Made by a program: the position numbers and the translations under genes. The notes beneath the pieces were generated by a model. The model had not been told where the DNA came from. It saw only the letters and a program-made list of their open reading frames with translations, and ran no database searches. A stretch of DNA of 64,000 nucleotides, taken from an uncultured Flavobacteriales bacterium (GTDB lineage Bacteria; Bacteroidota; Bacteroidia; Flavobacteriales; JBLHRE01). Below are positions 25,154 to 34,453 of the stretch, piece by piece; within the stretch, counting starts at the first letter, position 1, and each line of letters starts with the position of its first letter. The stretch spans positions 17,245-81,244 of the forward strand of contig CAKZPI010000024.1 of the NCBI GenBank assembly GCA_937139155.1, written 5' to 3'.

Positions 25154-25161
25154 TACTTTTG
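25154..25161 (+). promoter_or_regulatory. candidate promoter -7 box (TACTTTTG) before the MFS gene
   Basis: TACTTTTG fits TAnnTTTG and lies 16 bp before the ATG at 25178, which would give a short leader. No convincing upstream TTG element is present at 18-21 bp. Confidence 0.35.
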
Positions 25162-25177
25162 GGCAGATTTTTTCAGC

Positions 25178-26428
25178 ATGAAATCAAACCGAAAAGCAGC
25201 CCTTGGGTTCATCTTTATTACCCTACTCCTTGATATTACGGGCATTGCCATCATCATTCCTGTTCTTCCAGCATTGATTCAGGAACTCACCAGCACGGGC
25301 TTAAGTGATGCGGCTAAATATGGCGGTTGGTTATTGTTTGCCTATGCCATTATGCAATTTCTATTTGCCCCTTTAATTGGCAGCCTTAGCGATCGATATG
25401 GAAGAAAGCCCGTTCTTATAATTTCCCTTTTAGGCTTTGCGGCCGATTATATTTTGATGGCCTTAGCCCCCACCATGTTTTGGTTGTTTCTTGGAAGAAT
25501 CATCGCGGGTATTTGCGGAGCCTCCATTACAACTGCTTCCGCCTATATTGCAGACGTTTCCACTCCAGAAAAAAGAGCCCAAAACTTCGGCATGATTGGA
25601 GCCGCATTTGGCTTAGGATTCATCATAGGTCCGGTGGTGGGCGGTTTATTGGGTGAGTTTGGCACCCGGGTTCCCTTTTATGCTGCCGCAGGATTGACCT
25701 TCCTAAACGCAATTTATGGTATGCTCGTTCTTCCTGAGTCTCTCTCAAAAGAAGAAAGAAGAGCCTTTAGCTGGAAATCTTCAAACCCAGTAGGAAGTCT
25801 CACCCAAATGAAAAGGTATCCCGTTATCATCGGACTACTTTTCGCCTTATTTTTTGTGTACGTGGCAGCCCATGCCGTTCAATCAACTTGGACCTTCTAC
25901 ACCATGTATGCTTTTGAATGGTCTGAATCAATGGTTGGATATTCATTAGGGGCAGCGGGTCTTTTAACGGCCATTGTTCAAGGAGGCTTAATAAGGGTCA
26001 TCATCCCCAAACTCGGTCAATCAAAGTCTGTATACCTAGGCTTGGCTTTTTATGCTTTAGGATTAAGTCTTTTCAGCTTCGCAAGTCAAGGATGGATGAT
26101 GTTTGCATTCTTAGTTCCCTATTGCCTTGGCGGGATTGCAGGCCCAGCTCTTCAAGGAATCATGTCAAACCAGGTTCCTAATAATGAACAAGGCCAATTG
26201 CAGGGTGGACTAACCTCCTTAATGAGCCTTACCTCGATTGTTGGCCCTCCTTTAATGACCATGGTCTTTGCAAGTTTCACCGGGGAAGACAACCTTGTGG
26301 AATTGCCAGGAGTCCCTATGCTTCTTGGAGCTTTCTTATGTTGTCTCGGAATTTTATTCAGCTGGAGAACCCTTTCGCGCAACAAACTCCTTCTTCAAAA
26401 TGTTCAGGAAAATCCCGAAAAGGATTGA
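25178..26428 (+). CDS. TCR/Tet-family MFS drug exporter-like protein
   Basis: 416 residues with twelve predicted helices. The loop 2-3 signature of the major facilitator family is clear ([14 protein letters not shown]), and [20 protein letters not shown] is the drug/H+ antiporter motif C of helix 5. The start [19 protein letters not shown] is close to that of TetA-like exporters. It probably exports a small amphiphilic molecule in exchange for protons at the inner membrane. Tetracycline as substrate is not implied by the sequence. Such genes are common in Bacteroidota chromosomes. Confidence 0.9.
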   Translation: MKSNRKAALGFIFITLLLDITGIAIIIPVLPALIQELTSTGLSDAAKYGGWLLFAYAIMQFLFAPLIGSLSDRYGRKPVLIISLLGFAADYILMALAPTMFWLFLGRIIAGICGASITTASAYIADVSTPEKRAQNFGMIGAAFGLGFIIGPVVGGLLGEFGTRVPFYAAAGLTFLNAIYGMLVLPESLSKEERRAFSWKSSNPVGSLTQMKRYPVIIGLLFALFFVYVAAHAVQSTWTFYTMYAFEWSESMVGYSLGAAGLLTAIVQGGLIRVIIPKLGQSKSVYLGLAFYALGLSLFSFASQGWMMFAFLVPYCLGGIAGPALQGIMSNQVPNNEQGQLQGGLTSLMSLTSIVGPPLMTMVFASFTGEDNLVELPGVPMLLGAFLCCLGILFSWRTLSRNKLLLQNVQENPEKD

Positions 26429-26470
26429 GGAAAAAATCCTTACCCAAAAATCCTTCCGTATGTTTGATTC

Positions 26471-27274
26471 ATGAACATTGTTGAAAAAGTCAGGTCAATA
26501 TTTGACGGAAAGGAATTCAAACTGGGAATTGTATTGGGAGGAGGAGGAACTCGAGGCTTTGCCCATCTAGGGGTTTTAAAAGCACTTAAGGAACTCGAAA
26601 TTGAGCCCGAAATATGTTGCGGAGTTAGTGCAGGTGCCATTGTAGGTGCCTATTGGGCTGCTGAAACTTCTGCCGATGATTGTTTCGAACTTCTTACCGA
26701 ACAGTCCGTATGGTCTTACTCAAAAATGAAATGGCCCAAACATGGCTTATTGGATCTGGGCGGATTGGAAAAGCGAATCCAGGAAGACATCCCCTTCCAA
26801 AACATTGAAGACCTTCCTAAACCTTTTTTCATCGGGGTCAGCAATCTAACTCAAGGAAGTCCTGAGTACATTAATAAAGGTAATCTCGCCAAGACCGTTC
26901 TAGCCTCCTCAAGCATACCCGTTGTTTTTCAATCGGTGAAAATGGGTGATGATATTTATGTGGATGGAGGGCTTCTTGATAATCTTCCTGTAAGACCCAT
27001 AAAAGCAGTCGCAAGCAAGGCCATTGCCGTTAGCATTTCTCCAATCAAACCTGAAAAGGAGGTTCGGAACTTGCTCAAAATTGCAACCCGAACCTTTCAA
27101 TTGGCCATTGAAGCCAATACCCGAGAAAGCAGATCAAGGGCCGATATTTTAATTGAACCTGACGGCCTTAGAAACTATGAAATGCTAAGCACCAAAAATT
27201 CAAAGGCCATTTTTGATCTAGGGTATAATGCAGTAATGGAAGAGGCGGATGACCTCAAAGCTATGTTTGGCTAA
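26471..27274 (+). CDS. patatin-like phospholipase family protein
   Basis: 267 residues. The oxyanion-hole loop GGGGTRGFAHLGVLKAL is at about 23-39, the nucleophile elbow GVSAG carries Ser53, and the second catalytic residue is the Asp of VDGGLLDN at about residue 165. These form the Ser-Asp dyad of patatin hydrolases, which cleave acyl chains from lipids. There is no signal peptide or C-terminal POTRA/barrel, so this is the cytoplasmic/soluble RssA-like type rather than an autotransported one. Its stop codon overlaps the start of the next gene by one base (TAATG). Confidence 0.93.
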   Translation: MNIVEKVRSIFDGKEFKLGIVLGGGGTRGFAHLGVLKALKELEIEPEICCGVSAGAIVGAYWAAETSADDCFELLTEQSVWSYSKMKWPKHGLLDLGGLEKRIQEDIPFQNIEDLPKPFFIGVSNLTQGSPEYINKGNLAKTVLASSSIPVVFQSVKMGDDIYVDGGLLDNLPVRPIKAVASKAIAVSISPIKPEKEVRNLLKIATRTFQLAIEANTRESRSRADILIEPDGLRNYEMLSTKNSKAIFDLGYNAVMEEADDLKAMFG

Positions 27275-27957
27275 TGCATGATTTTAAATATGACCCCGAC
27301 CGGAAAAGAGAAATCTTTAACCTCATTGACCAAGGGGAAGGGGAGAAACTGGACTTTAAATTTGCCGTCAATGATGCTCGGAAAATAGCAAAAACCCTTT
27401 CAGCTTTTGCCAATACCAAAGGGGGAACCCTTTTAATCGGGGTAAAAGACAGTGGTCGAGTTTCGGGAATAGACCCAGAAGAAGAAGCGCACATGATTTC
27501 CTCTGCAGCTGAGGTTTATTCCGATCCGAAGATTCCCCTTTCATTGCATTGCCATGACTTTGAAGGAAAATGGGTGCTTGAAGTTCAAGTGCCTGAGTCT
27601 TCCGAAAAACCGCATTTGGTGAAAAATCGGGATGAGAAATCCTTGGCCTTTTTCCGATTTGAAGATCATACCATTCCCGCCAATGGGGTTCTTCTCAAGC
27701 TTTGGAGCCTTAAGCAAAACCCAAAGGTTCAAACCCAGCTTTCATTTACTTCAGCCGAGAAGGCTGCCTTAAAATTCCTAGAGAAAGAAGGACCCAAATC
27801 TTTTTCCCAAATCAAAAAGGTGCATAAAGGAAGCTTAATTCAAATCACAGAATTCCTTGCTCAGCTTTTAGCCTGGTCAATCGTTGAAATAACCTGGTCT
27901 ACTGAGGGTTATAAATATTTAATCAACGAAAATCCAGTTAAAAAAACCCGGGATTAA
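27274..27957 (+). CDS. AlbA_2 (Schlafen-like) domain protein
   Basis: 227 residues. The N-terminal half has the AlbA_2 landmarks GEGEKLDFKFAVNDARKIAKTL and AFANTKGGTLLIGVKDSG, formerly called a divergent AAA_4 domain and related to the Schlafen core. The C-terminal part (SAEKAALKFLEKEGPKSFSQ) resembles a winged-helix. Such proteins are thought to bind nucleic acid, and in some families they act as regulators or nucleases; no catalytic site is assignable here. It starts in the stop codon of the patatin gene, so the two are translationally coupled. Confidence 0.85.
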   Translation: MHDFKYDPDRKREIFNLIDQGEGEKLDFKFAVNDARKIAKTLSAFANTKGGTLLIGVKDSGRVSGIDPEEEAHMISSAAEVYSDPKIPLSLHCHDFEGKWVLEVQVPESSEKPHLVKNRDEKSLAFFRFEDHTIPANGVLLKLWSLKQNPKVQTQLSFTSAEKAALKFLEKEGPKSFSQIKKVHKGSLIQITEFLAQLLAWSIVEITWSTEGYKYLINENPVKKTRD

Positions 27958-27977
27958 AATAAATGTATAGGCATTAG

Positions 27978-28006
27978 TTGTATATACATTTAATTTTTTA
28001 CCTTTG
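27978..28006 (+). promoter_or_regulatory. Bacteroidota-type promoter of the YceI gene
   Basis: TTG (27978-27980), 18 bp, then TACCTTTG (27999-28006), matching the TTG-N~19-TAnnTTTG promoter of Bacteroidota. The start codon is 28 bp downstream. This is the best-formed promoter in the window. Confidence 0.75.
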
Positions 28007-28034
28007 CTCCTGAAACTAAACATTCCTTATTGAA

Positions 28035-28667
28035 ATGAAAAAAATGAAATTGTTTTTGGGCCTTGGTGTAATTGCTGCCATGGCTGCCTGTAACTCAGGA
28101 AACGAATCAACCAGTGAAACGACTGAAAAGGCGGATGCCAAGAAAGAGCCTACCGCTGAAGTGGTAACCCATTCAGTAGACACAAGCCAAAGCATGGTAA
28201 TGTGGAAAGGGGTGATGCTAGGCGTGAAAGACCATACTGGAACCTTGGCCTTTTCTGAAGCTAAAATCAAAACTCAAGACGGAGAAGTTGTAGGGGGATC
28301 TTTTGTTGTAGATATGCAATCAATGGTTGCTACAGATGACAACTACCAGCCTGAAGAGGGAAAAACCAAAGAAAAATTGATCGGGCACTTGATGTCAGAT
28401 GATTTCTTTGCCGTGGCCAATCACCCAACCTCAAAATTCGTGATTGAAAACGTAGAAGGAAATACCGCAACTGGAAAACTTACCGTTCGCGGGAAAACCA
28501 ATGAAGCAACGGTAGAGAACTTTGAGTTCAACCAGGAAACAGGAATGGTAACAGGTACCATGACCTTTGACCGTCAGAAGTACAATGTATCCTTTTCAAC
28601 CGGAGCTGCAGATTTTGTAATCTCAGATGATATTGTGGTTGATGTGAAGATGAAAGTTCAGGGTTAG
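28035..28667 (+). CDS. YceI-family lipoprotein
   Basis: 210 residues. The lipoprotein signal ends AAMAACNSG, giving Cys19, and is followed by a Ser/Thr/Glu-rich linker. The rest is a YceI lipocalin-like barrel: MVMWKGVMLGVKDHTGTLAF, GGSFVVDMQSMVATD, LMSDDFFAVANHPTSKFVI, GKLTVRGKTNEATV and MTFDRQKYNVSFSTG. YceI barrels bind isoprenoid or other amphiphilic chains in the periplasm. The precise ligand is unknown. It is monocistronic, with its own promoter and terminator. Confidence 0.93.
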   Translation: MKKMKLFLGLGVIAAMAACNSGNESTSETTEKADAKKEPTAEVVTHSVDTSQSMVMWKGVMLGVKDHTGTLAFSEAKIKTQDGEVVGGSFVVDMQSMVATDDNYQPEEGKTKEKLIGHLMSDDFFAVANHPTSKFVIENVEGNTATGKLTVRGKTNEATVENFEFNQETGMVTGTMTFDRQKYNVSFSTGAADFVISDDIVVDVKMKVQG

Positions 28668-28687
28668 ACCATCTTTCAACCATATGG

Positions 28688-28725
28688 AAAAGCCGTCTCA
28701 TTTCTGGGACGGCTTTTCTTTTTTT
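28688..28725 (+). terminator. Rho-independent terminator between convergent yceI and barrel genes
   Basis: AAAAGCCGTC...GACGGCTTTT with a short loop, followed by T-rich sequence. A-tract on the left side means it could also serve the minus-strand gene ending at 28729. Confidence 0.85.
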
Positions 28726-28728
28726 AGC

Positions 28729-29472
28729 CTAAAAAAGGATGAATGCGTTTCGGGTTTCACAATGTGGGCTTACCAGATAACCAATGTCATAATTGATTTC
28801 AAAACTCAAACCAATGGTTAATGGATGGGTTTCCGCATAGGAATCGTAATTGGCGTATTCCGATGGGAATGCATCGGGGCTTCCGGCTCCTCCAGCTTCA
28901 GAAATCACATCCTTCAAACTATATGCCGCCCGAAAGCCCATGATTACAGAGAGATTACCATTTCCTATAACATACAAACCAAAGCCAAACAATAGAGATT
29001 GATAATTTGGGTTTAGCAGGTCTTGGATGTTTCCGCTGCCATACAATAAATCATTGGGGGTGTCTCCTGAATTCTCAAGCATGGCAGACTGTACCTTTGA
29101 AAATTCATACCCAATTTCTGAATAGGTTCCGTTTTTATGAAGCCTATACAAAAGACCAATGTTTCGGGTGCCCATATCAATGTCTCTCCAAAACTTATTG
29201 CCCTGGTCGTCATTCATTCGCCACCTTTGATTTATGCTTTGCACACCGTACTCAAAGGTGAATTCTGAAAAGGAACCAATATTGGTACCCATTCTAAACC
29301 CATAGGCGTTTCCAAAACTAAACTCGTGAACAACCAATTTGTCATTGAAAATATTGTTGTTCACCAACATGGTTGAATTACCGCCACCCTTTAGGCCGAA
29401 ATCAAACCAAACCTGGGCATGACTCATTACTGAAACCAAAAGGAAAGCCATTAAAATTCCTGTTCTTATCAT
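28729..29472 (-). CDS. PorT-like outer-membrane beta-barrel protein
   Basis: 247 residues from ATG 29472, which opens a signal peptide (MIRTGILMAFLLVSVMSHAQ). The mature part begins WFDFGLKGGGN and continues in alternating amphipathic strands with glycine and aromatic residues (FSEFTFEYGVQSI, GTYSEIGYEFSKV, LLFGFGLYVIG), typical of the small Bacteroidota barrels annotated as outer-membrane beta-barrel or PorT family proteins. Function unknown. It is divergent from fabG, with 43 bp between start codons that must hold both promoters. Confidence 0.8.
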   Translation of the reverse strand: MIRTGILMAFLLVSVMSHAQVWFDFGLKGGGNSTMLVNNNIFNDKLVVHEFSFGNAYGFRMGTNIGSFSEFTFEYGVQSINQRWRMNDDQGNKFWRDIDMGTRNIGLLYRLHKNGTYSEIGYEFSKVQSAMLENSGDTPNDLLYGSGNIQDLLNPNYQSLLFGFGLYVIGNGNLSVIMGFRAAYSLKDVISEAGGAGSPDAFPSEYANYDSYAETHPLTIGLSFEINYDIGYLVSPHCETRNAFILF

Positions 29473-29515
29473 GATTTTTGCGATTATTGCAGGGAAAGAT
29501 ACTTTATTTTGACTT

Positions 29516-30262
29516 ATGAAAATCTTAGAAGGAAAAACAGCAATCATTACAGGAGCAAGTAGAGGTATTGGCAAAGGAATTGCCGAAACTTTCGCTGCCC
29601 AAGGAGCCAATATAGCTTTCACTTTCTTATCGTCTGAAGAGAAAGCAAAGGCCCTTGAAGATGAACTCTCTGCCCATGGCATTAAGGCCAAAGGCTATAA
29701 AAGTGACGCCGGAGATTTCGCTCAAGCCGAAAAGCTTGCCGCAGATGTTTTGGCTGATTTTGGACAAATTGATGTGCTCATTAACAATGCCGGAATCACC
29801 AAAGACAACCTCTTAATGAGAATCTCTGAGGAAGATTGGGATCGCGTGATCGACGTGAACCTTAAGTCCGTTTTTAATATGACCAAGGCCGTTCAAAGGG
29901 CCATGCTTAAAGCTAGAAAAGGGTCTATTATTAATATGTCTTCTGTAGTTGGGGTTAAAGGAAATGCCGGACAATCAAATTATGCTGCCTCCAAAGCAGG
30001 AATCATCGGGTTCTCTAAATCCATTGCCTTAGAATTAGGCTCCCGAAATATTCGCTGCAATGTGGTTGCTCCAGGTTTCATTGAAACCGAAATGACCGGG
30101 GCCTTAAATGAGGAAACGGTTCAATCTTGGAGAGACTCGATTCCCCTTAAAAGAGGTGGTTCTCCCGAGGATGTTGCCAATCTCTGCCTCTTCTTGGCCT
30201 CCGACCTATCCGCCTATATAACCGGCCAGGTTATTAATGTTGATGGGGGAATGCTTACCTAG
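29516..30262 (+). CDS. fabG: 3-oxoacyl-[ACP] reductase FabG
   Basis: 248 residues, exactly the usual length. The NADPH-binding motif [13 protein letters not shown] is at about 12-24, [16 protein letters not shown] follows, then the catalytic Ser in INMSSVVG and YAASKAG (Tyr156, Lys160). [12 protein letters not shown] and the C-terminal [13 protein letters not shown] are typical FabG features. It reduces 3-oxoacyl-ACP in the fatty acid elongation cycle in the cytoplasm. A terminator follows directly, so it appears monocistronic. Confidence 0.95.
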   Translation: MKILEGKTAIITGASRGIGKGIAETFAAQGANIAFTFLSSEEKAKALEDELSAHGIKAKGYKSDAGDFAQAEKLAADVLADFGQIDVLINNAGITKDNLLMRISEEDWDRVIDVNLKSVFNMTKAVQRAMLKARKGSIINMSSVVGVKGNAGQSNYAASKAGIIGFSKSIALELGSRNIRCNVVAPGFIETEMTGALNEETVQSWRDSIPLKRGGSPEDVANLCLFLASDLSAYITGQVINVDGGMLT

Positions 30263-30277
30263 AACACAATAAACATC

Positions 30278-30313
30278 TAAAAGGGCCTTTGTTATTCAAG
30301 GGCCTTTTTTTTC
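30278..30313 (+). terminator. Rho-independent terminator after fabG
   Basis: AAAAGGGCCTTTG and CAAGGGCCTTTT pair with a central irregularity and are followed by a T run. The hairpin ends three bases before the next start codon. Confidence 0.75.
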
Positions 30314-30315
30314 CT

Positions 30316-32385
30316 ATGGAAATTCAATTCGAACATTCGGTATACTGGTTATTCCTCATCCTTCCAGCCTCAGCTGCTTTGGCTTTTTGGTTGTATGGAA
30401 AATCGGAGAAAATCACTGGGACTTGGAAACCCGCCTTGGGCATTTTGAGGTTTTTGGCCTTTCTCCTTTTGGGGATTTTCCTCCTCAATCCAATGATCAA
30501 TCGCATCTCCTCAAACCCTGAGCCTCCCTTGGTTCTTGTGCTTCAAGATGGAAGCAGCAGTATGAAATCATATCCTGAAAAAGGGGTGGAAGGCCTTGTG
30601 GATGAAATCCTAAATCTCCAGGAAAATCATCCCGAAATTCAATGGGTTAACCATCATTTCGATTTGAATTTGCGAAAAGGTCTGGATAGCCTTTATACAG
30701 GTATGGAAACCAATCTTTCCAATGCCCTTTCCCAAATCACAAAAACCTACGCCGCCCGGAAACCCTCAGCCTTATTTCTAGTTTCGGATGGAAATGTGAA
30801 CCGTGGGATGAACCCCATCCTCCTTGCAGACAATCTTCCCTTTCCCATTTTTAGCATAGGAACAGGCGATACCAGCGTATACCCCGACATTCGAATCGGT
30901 GAGTTAAGACATAACCAAATTGCATACCTCGGTAACACCTTCCCCCTTGAGGTAAAATGGGAAAGTGATCAAGTGCCCGAAGCTTCGGTTGACTTGAAAA
31001 TCATCAAAGAGGAAGAAGTTTTAACCTCCAAGACGATTCCAGCCGGCGATCTGGCCAATGGAAAAGGAAAGTTGACCTTTGAACTCAAAGCCCAAGAAGT
31101 AGGAATTCAGTCTTATCAACTACGTATTGACGCCCTTCCTCAAGAAATAAATACCGAGAACAACCAATCCAGCTTTCGCATAGAAGTTCTTGATAGTCGA
31201 AAGAAAATTTTGGTGCTAGCAGCGGCTCCTCACCCTGACTTAGCAGCTTTGAAACAATCTTTAGAGGCCAAAGAAAACCAGGAGGTTACGGTTCAGTTTA
31301 TCCGTGAGGCGGAAGGTGATCTTCAAGAATTTTCCACCTTTATTCTTCACAACCTTCCAAACCAAGGAAGCCAAAATTCACCCTTTCTTCAAGAGGTGCT
31401 CAACTCAAAAACACCCATTGCATTTATTGCCGGACCAAAACTTTCTCCAAACATTCTTAATGCCCATCAAGACTTGGTTGAAGTAAGCGGGGTGAATGGT
31501 AGTACAGACCGTGTAGGAATTTACTTCAAATCAGATTTCACCCTTTTCGATCTTACTACGGAAGAAAAGCAAGCCCTTTCTTCACTTCCTCAAACCGAGG
31601 TTCTCTTCGGGAAATATAGCCTAAAGGCTGAAGGGAAATCCTTGGCTAATCAAAAGCTCGGAACGGTACAAACCGACCGCCCACTCATTGTTTACGGACA
31701 ATCAAAGGGCAAACCTACGGCCCTGTTTTTTGGCAATAATTTATGGAGATGGAGACTGGTGAATTTTGCCAAGGAAGGAAGCCACGATGCATTTAATGCT
31801 CTCATAAATAAGACCATTCAATTCCTTTCCATTGATGAGTCAAAAGAAAGGTTCAGGGTGCAGATACCAACCAAAATTTTTCAGTCGAAGTCAGCGGACT
31901 TTAAAGCCTACCTCTACAATCAAGCCTTTGAACCGGTGAATGAACCTTTGGTGAAATTTAAAATAACCGGGGAAGAAGGTCAGAGCTTTGACTTAGAAAT
32001 GAACCGAGTTTCTGATCATTACAGCCTGAAAATTCCAGCCCTGGAAGAAGGGGTTTACTCCTTTATCGCCTCCACCCAACTAGGCAATGAGAAATTTGAG
32101 AAGGCGGGTGAATTCATGGTTGAATCTTCTAGCCTTGAACAGGGCAAAATAACCGCTAACCACAAGCTGCTTAAAAACTTGGCTCAAGAATCTCGCGGAG
32201 AATTTTTTCCAGAACTATCCCAAGAAAAAATCAGTGAAGTAATTGATAATCACGCAGTTTTCAAGCCCTTGATTAAAACAGATTCAAGATTGAATTTACT
32301 CATTGACTTTCCTTGGCTCCTCCTTATTCCTTTCTTAATCTTAACTGTGGAATGGATTTTGAGAAAGTGGTTAGGTACTTACTAA
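30316..32385 (+). CDS. VWA-domain membrane protein
   Basis: 689 residues from ATG 30316, directly after the terminator. Two N-terminal helices (VYWLFLILPASAALAFWL and ILRFLAFLLLGIFLL) place the bulk in the periplasm, and a last helix (FPWLLLIPFLILTVEWIL) lies near the C-terminus. Between residues 72 and ~190 is a von Willebrand A fold with a metal-ion site D78-x-S80-x-S82 and ALFLVSDGNVNRG. The middle contains a glutamine-amidotransferase-like sandwich and Ig-like strands. The layout is that of Bacteroidota BatA-related membrane proteins of unknown function. It is followed 12 bp later by the lipoprotein gene. Confidence 0.85.
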   Translation: MEIQFEHSVYWLFLILPASAALAFWLYGKSEKITGTWKPALGILRFLAFLLLGIFLLNPMINRISSNPEPPLVLVLQDGSSSMKSYPEKGVEGLVDEILNLQENHPEIQWVNHHFDLNLRKGLDSLYTGMETNLSNALSQITKTYAARKPSALFLVSDGNVNRGMNPILLADNLPFPIFSIGTGDTSVYPDIRIGELRHNQIAYLGNTFPLEVKWESDQVPEASVDLKIIKEEEVLTSKTIPAGDLANGKGKLTFELKAQEVGIQSYQLRIDALPQEINTENNQSSFRIEVLDSRKKILVLAAAPHPDLAALKQSLEAKENQEVTVQFIREAEGDLQEFSTFILHNLPNQGSQNSPFLQEVLNSKTPIAFIAGPKLSPNILNAHQDLVEVSGVNGSTDRVGIYFKSDFTLFDLTTEEKQALSSLPQTEVLFGKYSLKAEGKSLANQKLGTVQTDRPLIVYGQSKGKPTALFFGNNLWRWRLVNFAKEGSHDAFNALINKTIQFLSIDESKERFRVQIPTKIFQSKSADFKAYLYNQAFEPVNEPLVKFKITGEEGQSFDLEMNRVSDHYSLKIPALEEGVYSFIASTQLGNEKFEKAGEFMVESSSLEQGKITANHKLLKNLAQESRGEFFPELSQEKISEVIDNHAVFKPLIKTDSRLNLLIDFPWLLLIPFLILTVEWILRKWLGTY

Positions 32386-32397
32386 TACCCTAAAGCT

Positions 32398-33432
32398 ATG
32401 AAGCGGATTATTTACTTTCTCGGACTAATCGTTCTAATGGTTGGCTGCAAGGTAGCCACCCTGCAAATCGATACCATGCGTCCGGCACAAATCAACATTC
32501 CAGGGCATATTCTTAAACTCGGAGTTGTGAATCGTTCCCTTCCGGGGGAAGGTGAATTGGCAGGAAACATTCTGGAAGGTGTCCTTACCGGAGAAGGAAT
32601 TGGAGTGGACCGTAGAGGCTCGCAGTTTTGCGTTGAAGGTCTTACCGGTTTCCTTAATGAATCACCCAGGTTTTCAGCAGTTTTGGTAAACGATCCGGAG
32701 ATGAAAGGTACGGGGCGTGATGAATTTGCTCCACCAATTCCTTGGTATAAGGTTGAGGAGGTGTGTAAGAAGTATGGGGTGGATGCCCTTCTTGTATTGG
32801 AGTCCTTCGATTCGGATAATATGGCCTCCGTTGGAAAGCCTGAAAAAAGAACCAGGAAAGAAAACGAACAAGTAATTACTTACTTCGTATATCCTTCAAG
32901 ACTTATGATGACGGTTCGTTCTGGCTGGAGAATTTATGACCCCAAAAACAAGACCATTGTAGACGAAAACATTTTCACCGATGAAAAGGTGTTTACGGCA
33001 GAAGGTTCTAATCCTGAGCATGCTAGGGCCAATTTGCCCTCTTTATCAAGAGCTGTTAAAGAGTCAGGCCTATTCGCAGGTGAGCGCCTGGGATTTCGAA
33101 TTTCGCCTCACTGGGTTCGGGTGTCAAGGTCATATTACCGAGGAAAACACGAAGACTTAAAAAGGTCTCACCAAATGGTGAAACGCGGAAACTATGACCA
33201 AGCCACCCTTATTTGGAAGAAATTAACGGCCTTGCCCGATGAAAAAACCGCCTCAAGGGCTGCATACAATATGGCCCTTGCCGCTGAACTTAATGGTGAA
33301 ATTGATCTGGCCATTGAATGGGCAACAAAGTCAAGGCAACTCGGAAATAAAAAAGCCCTCGCCTATATTCATATCTTGGAGGCTCGAAAACTTGACGAAG
33401 AAAAACTTAAAATTCAATTAGATAAAGAATAA
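32398..33432 (+). CDS. DUF6340-like lipoprotein
   Basis: 344 residues. MKRIIYFLGLIVLMVGC gives a lipobox at Cys17. The mature part begins with strands (LKLGVVNRSLPGEGEL), then YGVDALLVLESFDSDN and the block GWRIYDPKNKTIVDEN, and ends in TPR-like helices (GNYDQATLIWKKLTALPDEK, ASRAAYNMALAAELNGEIDLAIEWA). This combination is that of Bacteroidota DUF6340 proteins. Function is not known; the helical repeats suggest a scaffold at the periplasmic face of a membrane. It lies 12 bp after the VWA gene and 2 bp before the prohibitin-like gene, so the three form one operon. Confidence 0.8.
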   Translation: MKRIIYFLGLIVLMVGCKVATLQIDTMRPAQINIPGHILKLGVVNRSLPGEGELAGNILEGVLTGEGIGVDRRGSQFCVEGLTGFLNESPRFSAVLVNDPEMKGTGRDEFAPPIPWYKVEEVCKKYGVDALLVLESFDSDNMASVGKPEKRTRKENEQVITYFVYPSRLMMTVRSGWRIYDPKNKTIVDENIFTDEKVFTAEGSNPEHARANLPSLSRAVKESGLFAGERLGFRISPHWVRVSRSYYRGKHEDLKRSHQMVKRGNYDQATLIWKKLTALPDEKTASRAAYNMALAAELNGEIDLAIEWATKSRQLGNKKALAYIHILEARKLDEEKLKIQLDKE

Positions 33433-33434
33433 CT

Positions 33435-34247
33435 ATGGAAACTAAATTTAGGAAATCAACAATTTATTTAATCGTTCTAGGTGTATTTCTGCTGATCTTC
33501 GGCGGACGTATGTTTAAGATGGTGGAAGCCGGTGAGAAGGCCGTGATGTTCAACCTTTTTTCAGGGGTTGATTACGACCGAAACTTCTCCCAAGGTATCC
33601 ACGTAATCGCTCCTTGGAACAAACTAATCGTTTACAGCGTTCGTGAGCAGCAAAGAGAGGAAACTATGGATGTGCTTAGTTCTGACGGACTAAACATTGC
33701 CGTAGATGTTTCCATCCGGTTCCACCCCAAATACAATGAGCTTCCACGTTTGCACGATAAGTTTGGAAGGGAGTACGTTGGGTCTTTGGTGGTTCCTGAA
33801 GTAAGGTCTGCCGTTCGGGAAGTGATTGGTAGATATACCCCAGAAGAACTTTACTCAACCAAAAGAGATGAGGTCCAAACGGCCATTTTTGAGGAAACCA
33901 AGGACATCATGGATAATAACCATATTGAAACCCGTGCCCTTTTGATCCGCTCTGTAAAGCTGCCCTCAAAAATTCAAATGGCCATTGAAAGAAAGCTTGA
34001 GCGCGAACAAGAAGCCAAGGAGTACGAGTTTAGATTGCTACGTGAACAAAAAGAAGCTGAACGTAAACGCATTGAAGCTAAAGGTATTGATGATTTCCAA
34101 AGAATCGTATCAGAAGGTATTTCGGATAAACTTCTTAAATGGAAGGGAATCGAAGCTACGGAGGCCTTGGCTAAATCTGATAATGCCAAAATTGTGGTTG
34201 TGGGCTCAGGAAAAGATGGCCTGCCCATTATTCTAGGAGGAAATTAA
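33435..34247 (+). CDS. prohibitin-like SPFH-domain membrane protein
   Basis: 270 residues. One N-terminal membrane helix (TIYLIVLGVFLLIFGGRMF) is followed by the SPFH/Band 7 domain (EKAVMFNLFSGVDYDRNFSQ, then EETMDVLSSDGLNIAVDVSI and VVPEVRSAVREVIGRYTPEEL) and a long charged coiled coil (KLEREQEAKEYEFRLLREQK). This matches prohibitin, whose bacterial homologues form ring-like membrane scaffolds and are linked to protease control. It is the last gene of the operon and is followed by a strong hairpin. Confidence 0.9.
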   Translation: METKFRKSTIYLIVLGVFLLIFGGRMFKMVEAGEKAVMFNLFSGVDYDRNFSQGIHVIAPWNKLIVYSVREQQREETMDVLSSDGLNIAVDVSIRFHPKYNELPRLHDKFGREYVGSLVVPEVRSAVREVIGRYTPEELYSTKRDEVQTAIFEETKDIMDNNHIETRALLIRSVKLPSKIQMAIERKLEREQEAKEYEFRLLREQKEAERKRIEAKGIDDFQRIVSEGISDKLLKWKGIEATEALAKSDNAKIVVVGSGKDGLPIILGGN

Positions 34248-34265
34248 TCCAACCCTTTGAAATAA

Positions 34266-34295
34266 GAAAGTCCGCCAGGAAACTGGCGGACTTTC
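34266..34295 (+). terminator. 13-bp perfect hairpin with GAAA loop after the prohibitin-like gene
   Basis: GAAAGTCCGCCAG and CTGGCGGACTTTC pair perfectly around a GAAA tetraloop. The T tract after it is weak (CTTTCTAATTC), so it may act as terminator or as an mRNA 3' stabiliser. Confidence 0.75.
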
Positions 34296-34453
34296 TAATT
34301 CAAAAAAACCCTAAAAAAAGCTTTGGTTGTTAACGGTTGCTTAGGAACAAATTTACAAATTAACTTGGCCAAAACAAAGTGAAATAATGTGGGTATCAGT
34401 CCTTTGAAAGCGATAATTTTCGTCCCACCTTTCACTCCAATACTTTTCAAATC

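Noticed and set aside
25041..25177. Possible tRNA because of GGGTTCGATTC
   Set aside because: No matching T-stem, anticodon arm or acceptor stem can be folded around it.
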